From NCBI RefSeq assembly GCF_035974275.1, contig NZ_CP142422.1:3286001-3350000 (forward strand): 64,000 bases of DNA. Direction: 5' to 3'. This document shows positions 53,409 through 63,250 of the stretch, piece by piece. The notes beneath the pieces were generated by a model that saw nothing but the letters and a program-made list of their open reading frames with translations, was not told the origin of the DNA and searched no databases. This stretch comes from Chryseobacterium sp. MYb264. GTDB taxonomy: Bacteria; Bacteroidota; Bacteroidia; Flavobacteriales; Weeksellaceae. Numbering within the stretch: position 1 is the stretch's first letter; each line of letters starts with the position of its first letter. A program made the translations under genes and the position numbers.

Positions 53409-54257
53409 TCAAAAATGAAAAATATCTTTCGCTTTGTTATAAGAGCTTTCGAAGTTTAGCAGTTTCAGTTTGTGGTCTGCTTTTTCTACGCTCATAAAGT
53501 TGATGACCTGCTCTGTCGGCATATTTCCAACCAAATCATCTTTCGCCATCGGGCAACCTCCAATTCCTTTGATCGCGCTATCGAACCTTGTACAACCTTG
53601 GTCGTAAGCCGCTTTTAACTTCGAATAAGAATCTTCGTAACGGTTATGAAAATGTGCTCCGAAATTAATTTCAGCATATTTTGAAGGTATCTTTTCAAAT
53701 AAAAGAGAGATTGATTGTGGTGTCGCAACTCCCGTTGTATCAGATAGTAAAACATCTTTAACTCCAATTTCTGAAAAACGCTGTGCCCAGAAATCTACAT
53801 CTTCCCATTTCCACATTTCGCCATAAGGATTACCGAAAGCCATGGAGAAATAGATGTTTAATTGTCGGTTTTCACTTTTTACCAATTCCAGCATTCTGAT
53901 GATTTCTTCAAAAGCCTCCTCTTGGTTTTTATTGGTATTTCTATGCTGAAAAGTTTCAGAAATAGAAAACGGAAACCCGATAATATCCACCGATTGATGC
54001 TTCAATGCTTTTTCGGCACCTCTGTAATTGGCAACAATCGCAGAAACCTTAGTTTTGGAGCGGGATTTATCGATATTTTCGGCAACCTCATCAGAGTCTG
54101 CCATTTGCGGAATTGCTTTTGGAGATACAAAACTCAGACAATCTAATACATCAAAACCAACATCCATCAAAGAGTTGATATAATCTATTTTTTTATCAGT
54201 GGGAATAAATTCTCCCCAACCCTGCATTGCATCACGCGGACATTCAGTAAGAAACAT
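53409..54257 (-). CDS. Hydroxymethylglutaryl-CoA lyase
   Basis: A 282-residue TIM-barrel lyase that splits HMG-CoA into acetoacetate and acetyl-CoA, the last step of leucine breakdown. The HMGL signature GGCPMAKDDLVGNMPTE carries the catalytic Cys. The metal-binding Asp is in TECPRDAMQG near the start, and a His pair in GAHFHNR. I start at the ATG at 54257 (MFLTECPRD), which gives the normal N-terminus. No other leucine-pathway genes are near. Confidence 0.93.
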   Translation of the reverse strand: MFLTECPRDAMQGWGEFIPTDKKIDYINSLMDVGFDVLDCLSFVSPKAIPQMADSDEVAENIDKSRSKTKVSAIVANYRGAEKALKHQSVDIIGFPFSISETFQHRNTNKNQEEAFEEIIRMLELVKSENRQLNIYFSMAFGNPYGEMWKWEDVDFWAQRFSEIGVKDVLLSDTTGVATPQSISLLFEKIPSKYAEINFGAHFHNRYEDSYSKLKAAYDQGCTRFDSAIKGIGGCPMAKDDLVGNMPTEQVINFMSVEKADHKLKLLNFESSYNKAKDIFHF

Positions 54258-54577
54258 TTTACTTTTAGATTTTCTCAAATATAATAAAACTAAACAATTT
54301 GGAATATGATATTTACAAATCTAACATTATTTTGATTTTCAAAGGATTATATTCAATTTAAAATTTCAATAATAAATATTAAATAACGAATACTTGAAGT
54401 GCTTTTTATCAATTTCTTTTTCATTAAAAATTAAATCATAACCTGATTCAAAAATTTAATATTAAATTTCATCACCTTTAACACCTTTTAATAAAGGAAA
54501 AATAAAAATGTGGTATATTTTTTATTCAAATTGGTAAACAAATTGTATATGCTTCATTACCAATAAAATTAATTACT
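54258..54577. other. AT-rich gap
   Basis: About 320 bases of very AT-rich sequence between HMG-CoA lyase and a small gene. No gene, hairpin or convincing promoter is seen. Confidence 0.5.
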
Positions 54578-54799
54578 ATGAATATTTCTTACTACGACTT
54601 CAAAAATTTGCCGGATCAGCAATCTCAATGTAATATGGTGATGACCAACGGGCGGGTGATGAACGAAAGAACAGTAAATACACTGAAATATGTTCTTTAT
54701 GAAATTTCATGTTTTACTGTAGAGATTGTTTACAACACGTTTACCAACAAAATAGAAGGAATGACTGTTTTTCAGAATAAAGCGGCTTACGCAGTTTAA
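54578..54799 (+). CDS. Small protein of unknown function
   Basis: A 73-residue cytoplasmic protein, MNISYYDFKNLPDQQSQCN onward, with a beta-alpha look and two cysteines. It has no signal peptide. No family is recognised; I believe proteins of this size and look occur in many Chryseobacterium genomes. The frame has good codon usage and a stable start. It stands alone before peptidase T. Confidence 0.65.
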   Translation: MNISYYDFKNLPDQQSQCNMVMTNGRVMNERTVNTLKYVLYEISCFTVEIVYNTFTNKIEGMTVFQNKAAYAV

Positions 54800-54883
54800 T
54801 ATTTACTTGATTTTGATTTTCAATGAATTATGATTAATGATTTAATTCAAGGATAAATCAATTATTCTCCGCATCAAATTTGC

Positions 54884-54891
54884 TAACTTTG
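54884..54891 (+). promoter_or_regulatory. Promoter -7 element for peptidase T
   Basis: TAACTTTG, an exact TAnnTTTG match, 19 bases before the pepT ATG. Confidence 0.55.
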
Positions 54892-54910
54892 CTGGAAATT
54901 TAATCTAATA

Positions 54911-56158
54911 ATGAGTGCAATAGAATTCAACCAATTGTGGAAAGAAAAGTTACTGAACCGTTTTCTTAGTTATGTAAAAATCTATTCAACCAGTGATGCC
55001 GAAAGCGAGTCAACCCCTTCTACAGAGAGACAGTGGGATATCGCCAATTATATCACAGAAGAATTGAAAACGATCGGTCTTGAGAATGTATCGATTGACG
55101 AAAATGGTTATATCATGGGTTATGTACCGTCAAACCTTGAAAATGATGATCAACCGACCATTGGATTTATTTCACATTATGATACTTCACCAGACTTTAG
55201 TGGTGAAAATGTAAAGCCACAGGTTTGGGAAAATTATGACGGAAATGATTTACTTTTAAATCAGTCGACAGGTTTTACCTTATCTCCTTCAAAATTTGAA
55301 AGTTTAAAGAAATATATTGGTCAGACTTTAATTACAACAGACGGAACTACGCTTCTTGGAGCTGATGATAAGGCAGGTTGCGCAGAAATCGTAACGGCTG
55401 CAGAATATCTGATTGCTCATCCTGAAATTAAGCATGGAAGAATTGCTGTAGGATTTACCCCTGACGAAGAAATCGGAAGAGGAGCCCATAAATTTGATGT
55501 AGCAAAATTCGGAGCTGAGTTCGCCTATACAATGGATGGCGGTGAAGTTGGAGAATTGGAATATGAAAACTTCAACGCGGCTGGAGCAGTCGTAAAAATC
55601 CACGGATTGAGTGTTCATCCAGGTTATGCGTACGGAAAAATGGTTAATGCAGTTCTTTTAGCTTCTGAATTTGCACAATCTCTTCCGGCAAACGAAACTC
55701 CGGCTACAACGAAAGGATTTGAGGGATTCTATCATTTAATGGATTTGAATGCTGATATTTCTGAGGCTAAATTACAATACATCATCCGTGATCACGATGC
55801 TGAAAAATTCGAGGCAAGAAAGAAATTCATGGAAGAAAAAATTGCTGAATTTAATCAGAAACACGGCGAAGGAGTTGCTGAAATTGAGATTAAAGAGCAA
55901 TACCGAAATATGAAACAGCAATTTGAAGGAAAAATGCATATCGTAGATCTGGCTGCTGCCGCTATGAAAGAAGCAGGAATTGAGCCCAAAATTAAAGCGA
56001 TCAGAGGAGGAACGGATGGGGCACAATTGTCTTATATGGGTCTTCCTTGTCCTAATATTTTTGCAGGAGGAATTAATTTCCACGGACCTTACGAATATGT
56101 GGCATTGGAAAGTATGGAAAAGGCAATGGAGGTAATTTTGAATATTGCTAAAGTGTAA
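54911..56158 (+). CDS. pepT: Peptidase T (tripeptide aminopeptidase)
   Basis: A 415-residue M20B zinc aminopeptidase that removes the N-terminal residue of tripeptides in the cytoplasm. Visible: SHYDTSPD (His, Asp metal ligands), GADDKAGCAE (bridging Asp), TPDEEIGRG (catalytic Glu), MDGGEVGELE, LSVHPGYAYG, and IRGGTDGAQLSYMG near the end. Length fits the family. It fits the protein-degrading character of the gene set. Confidence 0.96.
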   Translation: MSAIEFNQLWKEKLLNRFLSYVKIYSTSDAESESTPSTERQWDIANYITEELKTIGLENVSIDENGYIMGYVPSNLENDDQPTIGFISHYDTSPDFSGENVKPQVWENYDGNDLLLNQSTGFTLSPSKFESLKKYIGQTLITTDGTTLLGADDKAGCAEIVTAAEYLIAHPEIKHGRIAVGFTPDEEIGRGAHKFDVAKFGAEFAYTMDGGEVGELEYENFNAAGAVVKIHGLSVHPGYAYGKMVNAVLLASEFAQSLPANETPATTKGFEGFYHLMDLNADISEAKLQYIIRDHDAEKFEARKKFMEEKIAEFNQKHGEGVAEIEIKEQYRNMKQQFEGKMHIVDLAAAAMKEAGIEPKIKAIRGGTDGAQLSYMGLPCPNIFAGGINFHGPYEYVALESMEKAMEVILNIAKV

Positions 56159-56209
56159 TCGCTCATTTCATATAACACTGTTTTCTTTTTGAATTTACCG
56201 TAAGGGTTA

Positions 56210-56230
56210 CATCGGGTGAAATCCGATGTA
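56210..56230. repeat. Small inverted repeat (ACATCGG / CCGATGT)
   Basis: Seven-base arms with a seven-base loop. It resembles repeats of the GGGTTACATCGGGT kind spread in related genomes. Confidence 0.55.
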
Positions 56231-56311
56231 TAATTATCCAATGAGGTTATAACCCTGAAAAGGTTAAATAAATTAATGGAAATTTCAAAGATAAAATGGT
56301 ATAAACAAAAG

Positions 56312-56337
56312 ACTGCCTCTATTGGGCAGTTTTTTTG
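56312..56337 (+). terminator. Possible terminator after peptidase T
   Basis: The stem CTGCC/GGCAG with a six-base loop and a run of seven T. It is 150 bases past the stop, so it may belong to pepT or to nothing. Confidence 0.5.
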
Positions 56338-56559
56338 CTTATATAACCCACTCCATTCCAATCTGAGTTCGGGGTAAGAAACTTTTTCAATAATATAAAC
56401 CAGGTAGGCTATCAATTTTTCCCTTCCTTTTTTCAGCCCGCTTCCACCCAACAAAAAAAACGAATATATCACTAATAATCAAAACATTAAAAACCTAACC
56501 CTATTAAGAAAAATGAATGGTCTGATTTTTGAAAACTTTTAAAAATAAAAAATTTAAAA

Positions 56560-56847
56560 ATGAAAAAGAGATTATATTCAGCAGCAGTAATTCTTTTATT
56601 TGGAATCGGCATATCAGCACAAAAAAAAGAACCGGCAAAACAAGAAATAAAGAAAGATGCCGGAAAAGTTGAAACAGCTGTTAAAGACGGTGCAGAATGG
56701 ACCGGTAAAACCGCAGAAAAAGGATATGATGCGACAAAAAAAGGAGTTAAAGATGCTGTGAAATGGACAAAAAAAACAGCCAAAAAAGGCACAGACGCGG
56801 TAGATAAGACCTATCACGATGCCAAAGCTGATATTAAGAAAGACTAA
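56560..56847 (+). CDS. Exported Lys-rich repeat protein
   Basis: A 95-residue protein with a signal peptide (MKKRLYSAAVILLFGIGISA) followed by 11-residue-like amphipathic repeats (EWTGKTAEKGYDATKKGVKD, KWTKKTAKKGTDAVDKTYHD). These look like LEA-type or apolipoprotein-like helices that fold on drying or membrane contact. No family function is known. A terminator follows the gene. Confidence 0.75.
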   Translation: MKKRLYSAAVILLFGIGISAQKKEPAKQEIKKDAGKVETAVKDGAEWTGKTAEKGYDATKKGVKDAVKWTKKTAKKGTDAVDKTYHDAKADIKKD

Positions 56848-56903
56848 TCCCTGTAATGAGCTGTCTGCATCAGCATTCACCCTCATAACAAAATAAATAG
56901 GCA

Positions 56904-56934
56904 GATCCGAAGGAATATTTTCTTCGGATTTTTT
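56904..56934 (+). terminator. Terminator of the Lys-rich protein gene
   Basis: The eight-base stem ATCCGAAG/CTTCGGAT followed by TTTTT. Confidence 0.8.
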
Positions 56935-57398
56935 ATTATTTTCTTTGCAGCATGAGTAACCGAGGATTCAGGATGATTTGGGATCAAGTACAAAAGTTGG
57001 GGACTAGGCAAAAAAGTTCAGATCATGTAAGATGAAATTTTTTGCTCTCGCAGATTTTGCAAATGATGCAGATTCTTTTCCTTACACTTTACATATTGAA
57101 CACGAAGCCAACCCAAGTTTTTTGACAATTCCCGTTTTAAGTCTCACCAAACCGTTCTACCTATAAAAGACCGCAAAGGTTAAACAAAGAAAATCAACGA
57201 TATCATCCGTGGTAAATCTGTGCTATCCGTGGGAAATAAAAATATTCGCGCATTCGTGGCAAAAAAATATCTAAAGAATTTCTCCCCAAGTTTTGAAACT
57301 GATCCATGATTTGACGACCTGTGTTTTGGCACTGATTTTTTTGCTAGATCCCGGTCATTTTGTGCGCCCCATAAAAATATTTTGACTGTTTTTTTCTC

Positions 57399-57515
57399 CT
57401 AGTTAAAAATATACAATACGATGCTTTTGGCTACATGGGTGAGAAAAATTAAGAATCTAATTCCTATTACTATTATCAACATCCATACACAACTGACCAT
57501 AATTTTATCTTTCAT
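57399..57515 (-). CDS. Possible 38-residue membrane peptide
   Basis: An ATG-started frame, MKDKIMVSCVWMLIIVIGIR onward, with one hydrophobic segment (residues ~8-28) and a polar end. It might be a small toxin- or membrane-type peptide. No promoter, partner gene or family is seen, so it may be chance. Confidence 0.3.
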   Translation of the reverse strand: MKDKIMVSCVWMLIIVIGIRFLIFLTHVAKSIVLYIFN

Positions 57516-57696
57516 ACGTAAATGTGTGTTTTTTATTAATTGTAAAAGAAAAACCATTATCTGAATAGTTCTTCATTTTATAATTAGGTCATCATTATTC
57601 AAATATGGCGCCAAAATAAGGGTCTGGATTCAAAATACCGCTTTCCGAATAGCACAAAAAAAACACTGCAAATCAGAACATTATCAACCTACCTCA

Positions 57697-57867
57697 GTGA
57701 TCAACTTACCAATTTATGCAATAGCATCTCCTTTCATTAAAAAAAGCAATGGATGGAGCGAATTCGCTTATTTTTATTATTTCAATAATTATGATCAGGG
57801 CGCGCTGAAGGGAACACTTAAAATGACAAAATTTCCTGTCTTTCGAATCTATCATTACATAGGCTGA
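57697..57867 (+). pseudogene. Possible gene fragment
   Basis: A GTG-started frame of 56 residues, with INLPIYAIASPFIKKSNGW and FAYFYYFNNYDQGALK, that reads like protein with aromatic-rich strands. It has no good start signal and ends at TGA, so it may be a remnant of a longer gene. No family is recognised. Confidence 0.3.
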
Positions 57868-57962
57868 CAAAATTCATCGGGAAAAGATTCTGCTGAAGAG
57901 TCGAAATGAAATTCATTTTTAGCCTATTTAAAATTTCTTACTTTTGAAGCATATTCCGAATA

Positions 57963-59060
57963 ATGAACAGAGATCTCTATATTGACTTTGCAAAAGGACT
58001 GGCAACGCTTTCCATTATATTCATCCATACCGCTTTCTGGTCGGGACAGTTTTATATTCCCGCTGAAGTCAGGGTCTTTTCTTTAGTCTTTGATGTGGCT
58101 TTATTTTATGCATTAAGTGGCATCACCTCAGGGTCAAATATTGAAAAAACCTTCTACAGACTATTAAAATTACAGATCACCTTCATGATCTTTGTGACAT
58201 TTTTATTCTTTTTAGATTATTTCTTTAAGGTTTTTGGACTCAGTTTTTTTTCTTTAGAATGGCTGCAAAACTTTTATTCCACATTCGGGTCAAAATATGC
58301 GACAACGAGCATTTCAGCTGTCCCACAATGGCAAAATCTCGGAAACTGGTATCTTCATCAATACACCAATGCAGACACCTTTCCGGTCGTGATGGGAAGT
58401 TTTTGGTATTTAAAAGTCTATTTTATCCTGACTGTTTTCGGCGTTTTAATTTTAAGATTCTTCCCGAAACATATCAATTGGCTCATTGGAATTTGTGTTG
58501 CTTTAACCTTGGTATTTAATCTTTTTCCTGAAATCTATCCGACAGGACAAGTGGGATACGTTTCATTTTACCTGGCCATTTTCCTGATTGCGAACAGAAT
58601 GAGAGGTAAAAAAATCCCGAAGAAAATAATTCCCGTTTTATATGGAATTGTGGCAGCAGCTTTAATCTGGATGTTCTGGTATTATGGCAGTGAAATTTTC
58701 TTTAAAATCAATAAAAATAAATTTCCGCCGAAGATCCCTTATATTATATGGACCTTATTTTCACTGGTTACTTTATTTGTTTTTTACAACCGATTAAAGA
58801 TCACCAAAGATAACTTCGTCACCTACATCGGTAAAAATGCCATCTTTTTCTATTTTGCACAGGGAATAAGTTCTTCTTTAGTCTATTTTCTGGTGGTTCC
58901 TCTGAAAGAACATATGCCTTGGTGGCTTTTGATGGTTTTAATTTATATCATTAATATCCTTTTAGCCTTCGTTATTTCATCCGTATTGAAGAAAATTGAT
59001 GATCTGGGCTGGAATATTCTTGAGTTTTTAAGAAAAAAAACCGCTAATAACCAATCCTAA
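57963..59060 (+). CDS. Acyltransferase 3-family membrane protein
   Basis: A 365-residue inner-membrane protein with about 10 membrane segments. The N-terminus MNRDLYIDFAKGLATLSIIF with a His just after is typical of the acyltransferase 3 family, which transfers acetyl or other acyl groups to surface sugars or lipids. The precise acceptor is unknown. It ends two bases before the porin gene's end on the other strand. Confidence 0.88.
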   Translation: MNRDLYIDFAKGLATLSIIFIHTAFWSGQFYIPAEVRVFSLVFDVALFYALSGITSGSNIEKTFYRLLKLQITFMIFVTFLFFLDYFFKVFGLSFFSLEWLQNFYSTFGSKYATTSISAVPQWQNLGNWYLHQYTNADTFPVVMGSFWYLKVYFILTVFGVLILRFFPKHINWLIGICVALTLVFNLFPEIYPTGQVGYVSFYLAIFLIANRMRGKKIPKKIIPVLYGIVAAALIWMFWYYGSEIFFKINKNKFPPKIPYIIWTLFSLVTLFVFYNRLKITKDNFVTYIGKNAIFFYFAQGISSSLVYFLVVPLKEHMPWWLLMVLIYIINILLAFVISSVLKKIDDLGWNILEFLRKKTANNQS

Positions 59061-59062
59061 AC

Positions 59063-60243
59063 TTACAGATCGAATTTTTTATTGAAAGGATGTGAAATAT
59101 CAATCCGAAGTCCTAATGTAAAAACACTTTTTTCCCTTTCTCCAAGAGAATTTTTTCCCATGGAAATCCTCTGCTCACTATACATTTGAGCAAACCTGAA
59201 CGGATGGTAACTGAGACCTAGGATAATGTCACTCCTTTTAAATCCAGGATCTAAACGGTAAGGTGTAGAAGTATTTTCATTTTTATGAAGATCCGGAATA
59301 TAGAGGTTATAACCTGCCAGCACAGAAAATTTCTGAAACTTATACTTTCCCGACAATTCAACTCCTTTGGCATCAAAAACCATAGTGGACACAATTATTC
59401 CGAAGCTTGGATCAACATAGGAACTAGGCGAAAAATCACCGTTTTTCTTTAAAACCCCCAACACACTGAGGTCAAAGATTTTCCCGGTATATTTTGCACC
59501 GATAGAAAAATAAGTGGGCTGTCCACTGATTCCTATAGTAGCACCGTTGTTAACCAGTTTTTCACTTAAAAATGCCCTATTGAAAGCAGCCCCTATAATA
59601 ATTCGTACTGAAGAGAAGCCCCAAATCCATCGATGAAATGATCATTATTACCTCCCCTCGCCTGAATTTGACCTCCAACGTAAAAATTTCCCATTCGATT
59701 TCTGTAAATTCGAGACTGATCCGCACGCCCTGTTCCGGTTTCTCCTCCATCCGTACCTCCGATAAAAGTAGCAGAGGCTCGCGCGCCGAATACGTTAAAC
59801 CGATCTGTATAGGCGGTCACATCTCTGTAAACACTCCACTGCTTTCCAATGGTGACAACTCCAAATCTTCCGAAATCAATTCCCAGATATCCCAGTCTGT
59901 TTCCAAATACCTGTCTGTCTTGCGTAGATTCCACGGTAACAAATCCTCTGGAAAGATTTCCATCAACATTAAACGAGGTGCTGCCTCGAAACATATTCAG
60001 CTGTACTTCTCCACCTGCGATAAAGCTTAGCTCACCCTTTTTTATTTTCAGCTCCACCCCGATTCTCGACGCATTTTCCTGTAGCTCCATTTTATCATCA
60101 AAAAAAGCCATATTTCCGCGCAGACTTCCGTAAGGCTTCAACAAAACCTCGAGAGAATCGTTTACCTGCTGCCCACATACCGAAATAGTAAAAAAACTAA
60201 AAAATAAAACGTATGATGCTAAGAAATAGAGTGATCTGTTCAT
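59063..60243 (-). pseudogene. Frameshifted Gram-negative porin gene
   Basis: Two minus-strand frames fit one porin. The first (to 59593, 216 residues from the ATG at 60243) has a signal peptide (MNRSLYFLASYVLFFSFFTI ...) and barrel text (IGVELKIKKGELSFIAGG, GNRLGYLGIDFGRFGVVTIG). It stops at TAG at 59593-59595. The second continues in another frame (GAAFNRAFLSEKL, then VLGVLKKNGDF ... LRIDISHPFNKKFDL) to 59063. One base missing near 59601-59604, within GAATTATTATA, restores a single ~390-residue protein. It is either a decayed gene, a phase-variable one, or a sequencing error. Confidence 0.8.
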
Positions 60244-60378
60244 CATCATTAAGGATATTAGTTTTTAATTAAAGAAAGTAGCGTTCTGATTATACAAAAA
60301 ACAACAGAAAATAAATTCTGTATCATCAGAAGTACAAAATATGTCTAATTTGTTTTAAATTTACAAAAATTTTATAAA

Positions 60379-60960
60379 ATGTTCAAGTTGAAACTTCCTA
60401 CTGATCCAAGGTGGGCCAATATTGCAGAAGGAAATCTTCAGGAAATTTTAACGGATCATGCGTGGTGCGAACAGAAAGCCGCTACAAACGCTATCGGGCT
60501 CATCACCATGCTACCTGAATATCCGGAAATCGTGACCGAACTTTTACTGATTGCCCAGGAAGAATTGGAACACTTTCAGCAGGTGCACGAGATCATCAAG
60601 AAAAGAGGCTATACTTTCGGACGTACCCGAAAAGATGATTACGTAAACGAGCTTGTCAATTTCATCCAAAAAGGGGGCAACAGGGATACTTTGATTATCG
60701 ACAAAATGCTTTTCGCAGCAATGATTGAAGCAAGAAGCTGTGAAAGATTTAAAGTTTTAACCGAAAATATTAAAGACGAAGAACTGAAGACCTTTTACAG
60801 GGAGCTGATGATCTCAGAAGCCAATCATTACACCACTTTCATCAGTTTTGCAAGACAGCTTGGAGACGAAGAACAAGTGAATAAACGTTGGGAAGAATGG
60901 CTGGAATATGAAGCAAAAATTATTCAGTCTTACGGAAAAGGGGAATCTATCCACGGATAA
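60379..60960 (+). CDS. miaE: tRNA-(ms2io6A)-hydroxylase
   Basis: A 193-residue di-iron hydroxylase that converts ms2i6A37 to ms2io6A37 in tRNA. Iron-ligand motifs are visible: EELEHFQQVH (Glu, Glu, His), EARSCERF (Glu, Glu) and SEANHYTTF (Glu, His). Family-typical length and FKLKLPTDPRWAN start. The reaction needs O2. It is divergent from the porin gene with a short gap, and the DUF502 gene follows 26 bases later. Confidence 0.93.
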   Translation: MFKLKLPTDPRWANIAEGNLQEILTDHAWCEQKAATNAIGLITMLPEYPEIVTELLLIAQEELEHFQQVHEIIKKRGYTFGRTRKDDYVNELVNFIQKGGNRDTLIIDKMLFAAMIEARSCERFKVLTENIKDEELKTFYRELMISEANHYTTFISFARQLGDEEQVNKRWEEWLEYEAKIIQSYGKGESIHG

Positions 60961-60986
60961 AATAAAAAATAACAGATAAAATCGCA

Positions 60987-61604
60987 GTGAAAAAACTGAC
61001 TTTTGAAAATATTGCCAACTTCTTTCTGAAAAATTTCTTTCAGGGCCTGGTAATTATTGGCCCCATCGGGTTAACCATTTTTGTCATTTATTATGTTGTC
61101 ACTTCTATCGACAACATCATTCCTTCGGTGGCAAAGGAAATTCCGGGGCTGGTTTTTATTTCTACGATTTTAATAACGGCAATTTTAGGGTTTTTAGGAA
61201 ACAAATTTGTAGTCGGAAAATTCTTTTTCGATTCTATGGATCGTTTGCTCGAAAAAACTCCCGGTGTAAAACATATTTACACCCCGACAAAAGACGTCAT
61301 GTCTTCCTTTGTCGGCGATAAGAAAAAATTCAATGATCCGGTTTGGGTAAAGACGAATGAAAATCCGGAGATCTGGAGAATTGGATTTTTAACTCAGAAA
61401 GAAATGGCAGATGTTGATAAGCACAATTATGTGGCTGTTTATCTTCCTCATTCTTATGCAATTTCTGGCTGGGTGATTGTAACTGAAGAAAAAAACATCA
61501 AACCTGTAGTGGGAATGACCGCAGCTTCAGCAATGAAATTTGCTGTGAGTGGTGGTGTAGCAGGCTTCCATTCAGACGATAATATTTTTAAGGCACCTGA
61601 GTAA
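60987..61604 (+). CDS. DUF502 membrane protein
   Basis: A 205-residue inner-membrane protein starting at GTG. Two membrane segments, about residues 17-39 and 54-75, are followed by a soluble domain with TPGVKHIYTPTKDVMSSFVG and ENPEIWRIGFLT, typical of DUF502. The function of the family is not known. It lies 26 bases after miaE, so co-transcription is likely. Confidence 0.9.
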   Translation: MKKLTFENIANFFLKNFFQGLVIIGPIGLTIFVIYYVVTSIDNIIPSVAKEIPGLVFISTILITAILGFLGNKFVVGKFFFDSMDRLLEKTPGVKHIYTPTKDVMSSFVGDKKKFNDPVWVKTNENPEIWRIGFLTQKEMADVDKHNYVAVYLPHSYAISGWVIVTEEKNIKPVVGMTAASAMKFAVSGGVAGFHSDDNIFKAPE

Positions 61605-61865
61605 TTCTTTAACTGCCTGATTCTTATTCACCGCAAAATAAACAAAAGACTATTAGAACATGTAAGTAAGTTTAAACGCTCATAAAAGCGTATTCGAAAA
61701 TATACATTTACTTTTTGTGCCCTTTTAATGAACTATTTACCTGTTACAACTTTTGTGGTTAAAATAAAGCATTATCACGCATTACATTATTCCTTTTAAA
61801 AATACTTGATGAAATTTGAATGTATTTCAAATTAAGTTTTCTTTAAACAATCTAAAAAAAATATC

Positions 61866-63242
61866 ATGAATTTACCGTACGCGGAACCTTTCCGTATTAA
61901 AATGGTGGAAGAAATCCACCAGTCTACAAGAGAACAAAGAGAAGAATGGCTAAAACAAGCGAACTATAATTTATTTAATCTAAAATCTTCACAGGTTTTC
62001 ATCGACCTTTTAACCGATTCCGGAACCGGTGCCATGTCCGACAGACAATGGGGAGCCTTGATGATGGGAGATGAAAGCTACGCTGGATCTCGTTCATTCG
62101 AACAGTTACAAAATACCGTTGAGAAAATCACAGGTTTCAAATATTTATTACCAACTCACCAGGGAAGAGCTGCTGAAAACGTATTATTTTCAGTATTGGT
62201 TAAAGAAGGTGACGTAGTTCCGGGGAACTCTCACTTCGACACGACAAAAGGTCATATTGAGTTCAGAAAAGCACACGCCATCGACTGTACCATCGATGAA
62301 GCTTTTGACATCAATGATCTTCACCCTTTCAAAGGAAACATCAACCTTGAAAAATTAGAGGAAGTTTATAAAAGTCATCCAAAAGAAAGCATCCCTTTTT
62401 GCTTGATTACGATTACCTGCAACTCTTCAGGAGGACAGCCTGTTTCTTTGGAAAACATGAAAGCGGTAAGAGAATTATCTAATAAATACGGAGTTCCTGT
62501 ATTTTTCGACTCTGCAAGATTCGCTGAAAATGCGTATTTCATCAAAAAAAGAGAAGCCGGACAGGAAAACAGAAGCATTAAAGATATCTGTAAAGAAATT
62601 TTCTCTTACGGAGACGGGATGACGATGAGCTCTAAAAAGGACGGACTGGTAAATATCGGTGGTTTCATCGCTTTGAATAGCGAGGAAGTTTTCAGAAAGG
62701 CATCTAATTTCACCATTATCTACGAAGGTTTCATTACTTACGGAGGTATGGCCGGAAGAGACATGGCTGCTTTGGCGGTTGGTCTTGATGAAGCGACTGA
62801 CTTCGCTTATCTGGAAAGCAGAATTTCTCAGGTTGAATATTTAGGTCATAAATTAATTGAATACGGAATTCCGGTTCAGAAACCTATCGGAGGACACGCT
62901 GTTTTCATCGATTCCCTGAATTTCTTACCAAAAGTTGACCGTTCAGAATTTCCTGCGCAGACTTTAGGTCTTGAGATCTACAAAGAAGCTGGAATCAGAA
63001 CGGTGGAAATCGGAACTTTATTGGCCGACAGAGACCCTGAAACGAGAGAAAACCGTTATCCTAAGTTGGAATTGGTACGTTTGGCGATTCCAAGAAGAAC
63101 CTACACCAACAACCACATGGATTATATTGCAGCAGCCATCAAAAACGTTTACGAAAGACGTGAGGAAATTGCGAAAGGCTATAAAATCACATGGGAACCG
63201 GATTTATTGAGACACTTCACGGTTCAGCTGGAAGAAGCATAA
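61866..63242 (+). CDS. tnaA: Tryptophanase
   Basis: A 458-residue PLP-dependent lyase that splits tryptophan into indole, pyruvate and ammonia. Motifs: PTHQGRAAENV (phosphate binding), DSARFAENAYFIK, the PLP lysine in MTMSSKKDG, and FITYGGMAGRDM. Substrate choice between tryptophanase and tyrosine phenol-lyase is indicated by AGIRTVEIGTLL, since TPL has an Arg (MERG) where this has VEIG. So indole production is expected, subject to test. No tnaC-like leader peptide is visible upstream. The gene is followed by a terminator. Confidence 0.93.
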   Translation: MNLPYAEPFRIKMVEEIHQSTREQREEWLKQANYNLFNLKSSQVFIDLLTDSGTGAMSDRQWGALMMGDESYAGSRSFEQLQNTVEKITGFKYLLPTHQGRAAENVLFSVLVKEGDVVPGNSHFDTTKGHIEFRKAHAIDCTIDEAFDINDLHPFKGNINLEKLEEVYKSHPKESIPFCLITITCNSSGGQPVSLENMKAVRELSNKYGVPVFFDSARFAENAYFIKKREAGQENRSIKDICKEIFSYGDGMTMSSKKDGLVNIGGFIALNSEEVFRKASNFTIIYEGFITYGGMAGRDMAALAVGLDEATDFAYLESRISQVEYLGHKLIEYGIPVQKPIGGHAVFIDSLNFLPKVDRSEFPAQTLGLEIYKEAGIRTVEIGTLLADRDPETRENRYPKLELVRLAIPRRTYTNNHMDYIAAAIKNVYERREEIAKGYKITWEPDLLRHFTVQLEEA

Positions 63243-63250
63243 AACAAACA

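Larger units (their letters stand above)
56159..56559. other. Gap after peptidase T with small repeats
   Basis: Holds a hairpin repeat at 56210-56230 (ACATCGG / CCGATGT) and a terminator-like hairpin near 56312. A minus-strand open frame across it looks spurious. Nothing else is seen. Confidence 0.5.
56848..57962. other. Gene-poor 1.1 kb stretch
   Basis: The longest gap in the window. It holds the Lys-rich gene's terminator, decayed repeat text at 57200-57270 (ATCCGTGGTAAATCTGTG, then ATCCGTGGGAAATAA) and two small open frames listed separately. It looks like a decayed or insertion-scarred region. Confidence 0.5.

Noticed and set aside
56089..56472. 127-residue minus-strand open frame
   Set aside because: It overlaps the end of pepT and a small hairpin repeat, and the amino acid pattern is not protein-like.
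61866..63242. Tyrosine phenol-lyase instead of tryptophanase
   Set aside because: The AGIRTVEIG region lacks the Arg found in TPL (MERG), and DSARFAENAYFIK matches tryptophanase.
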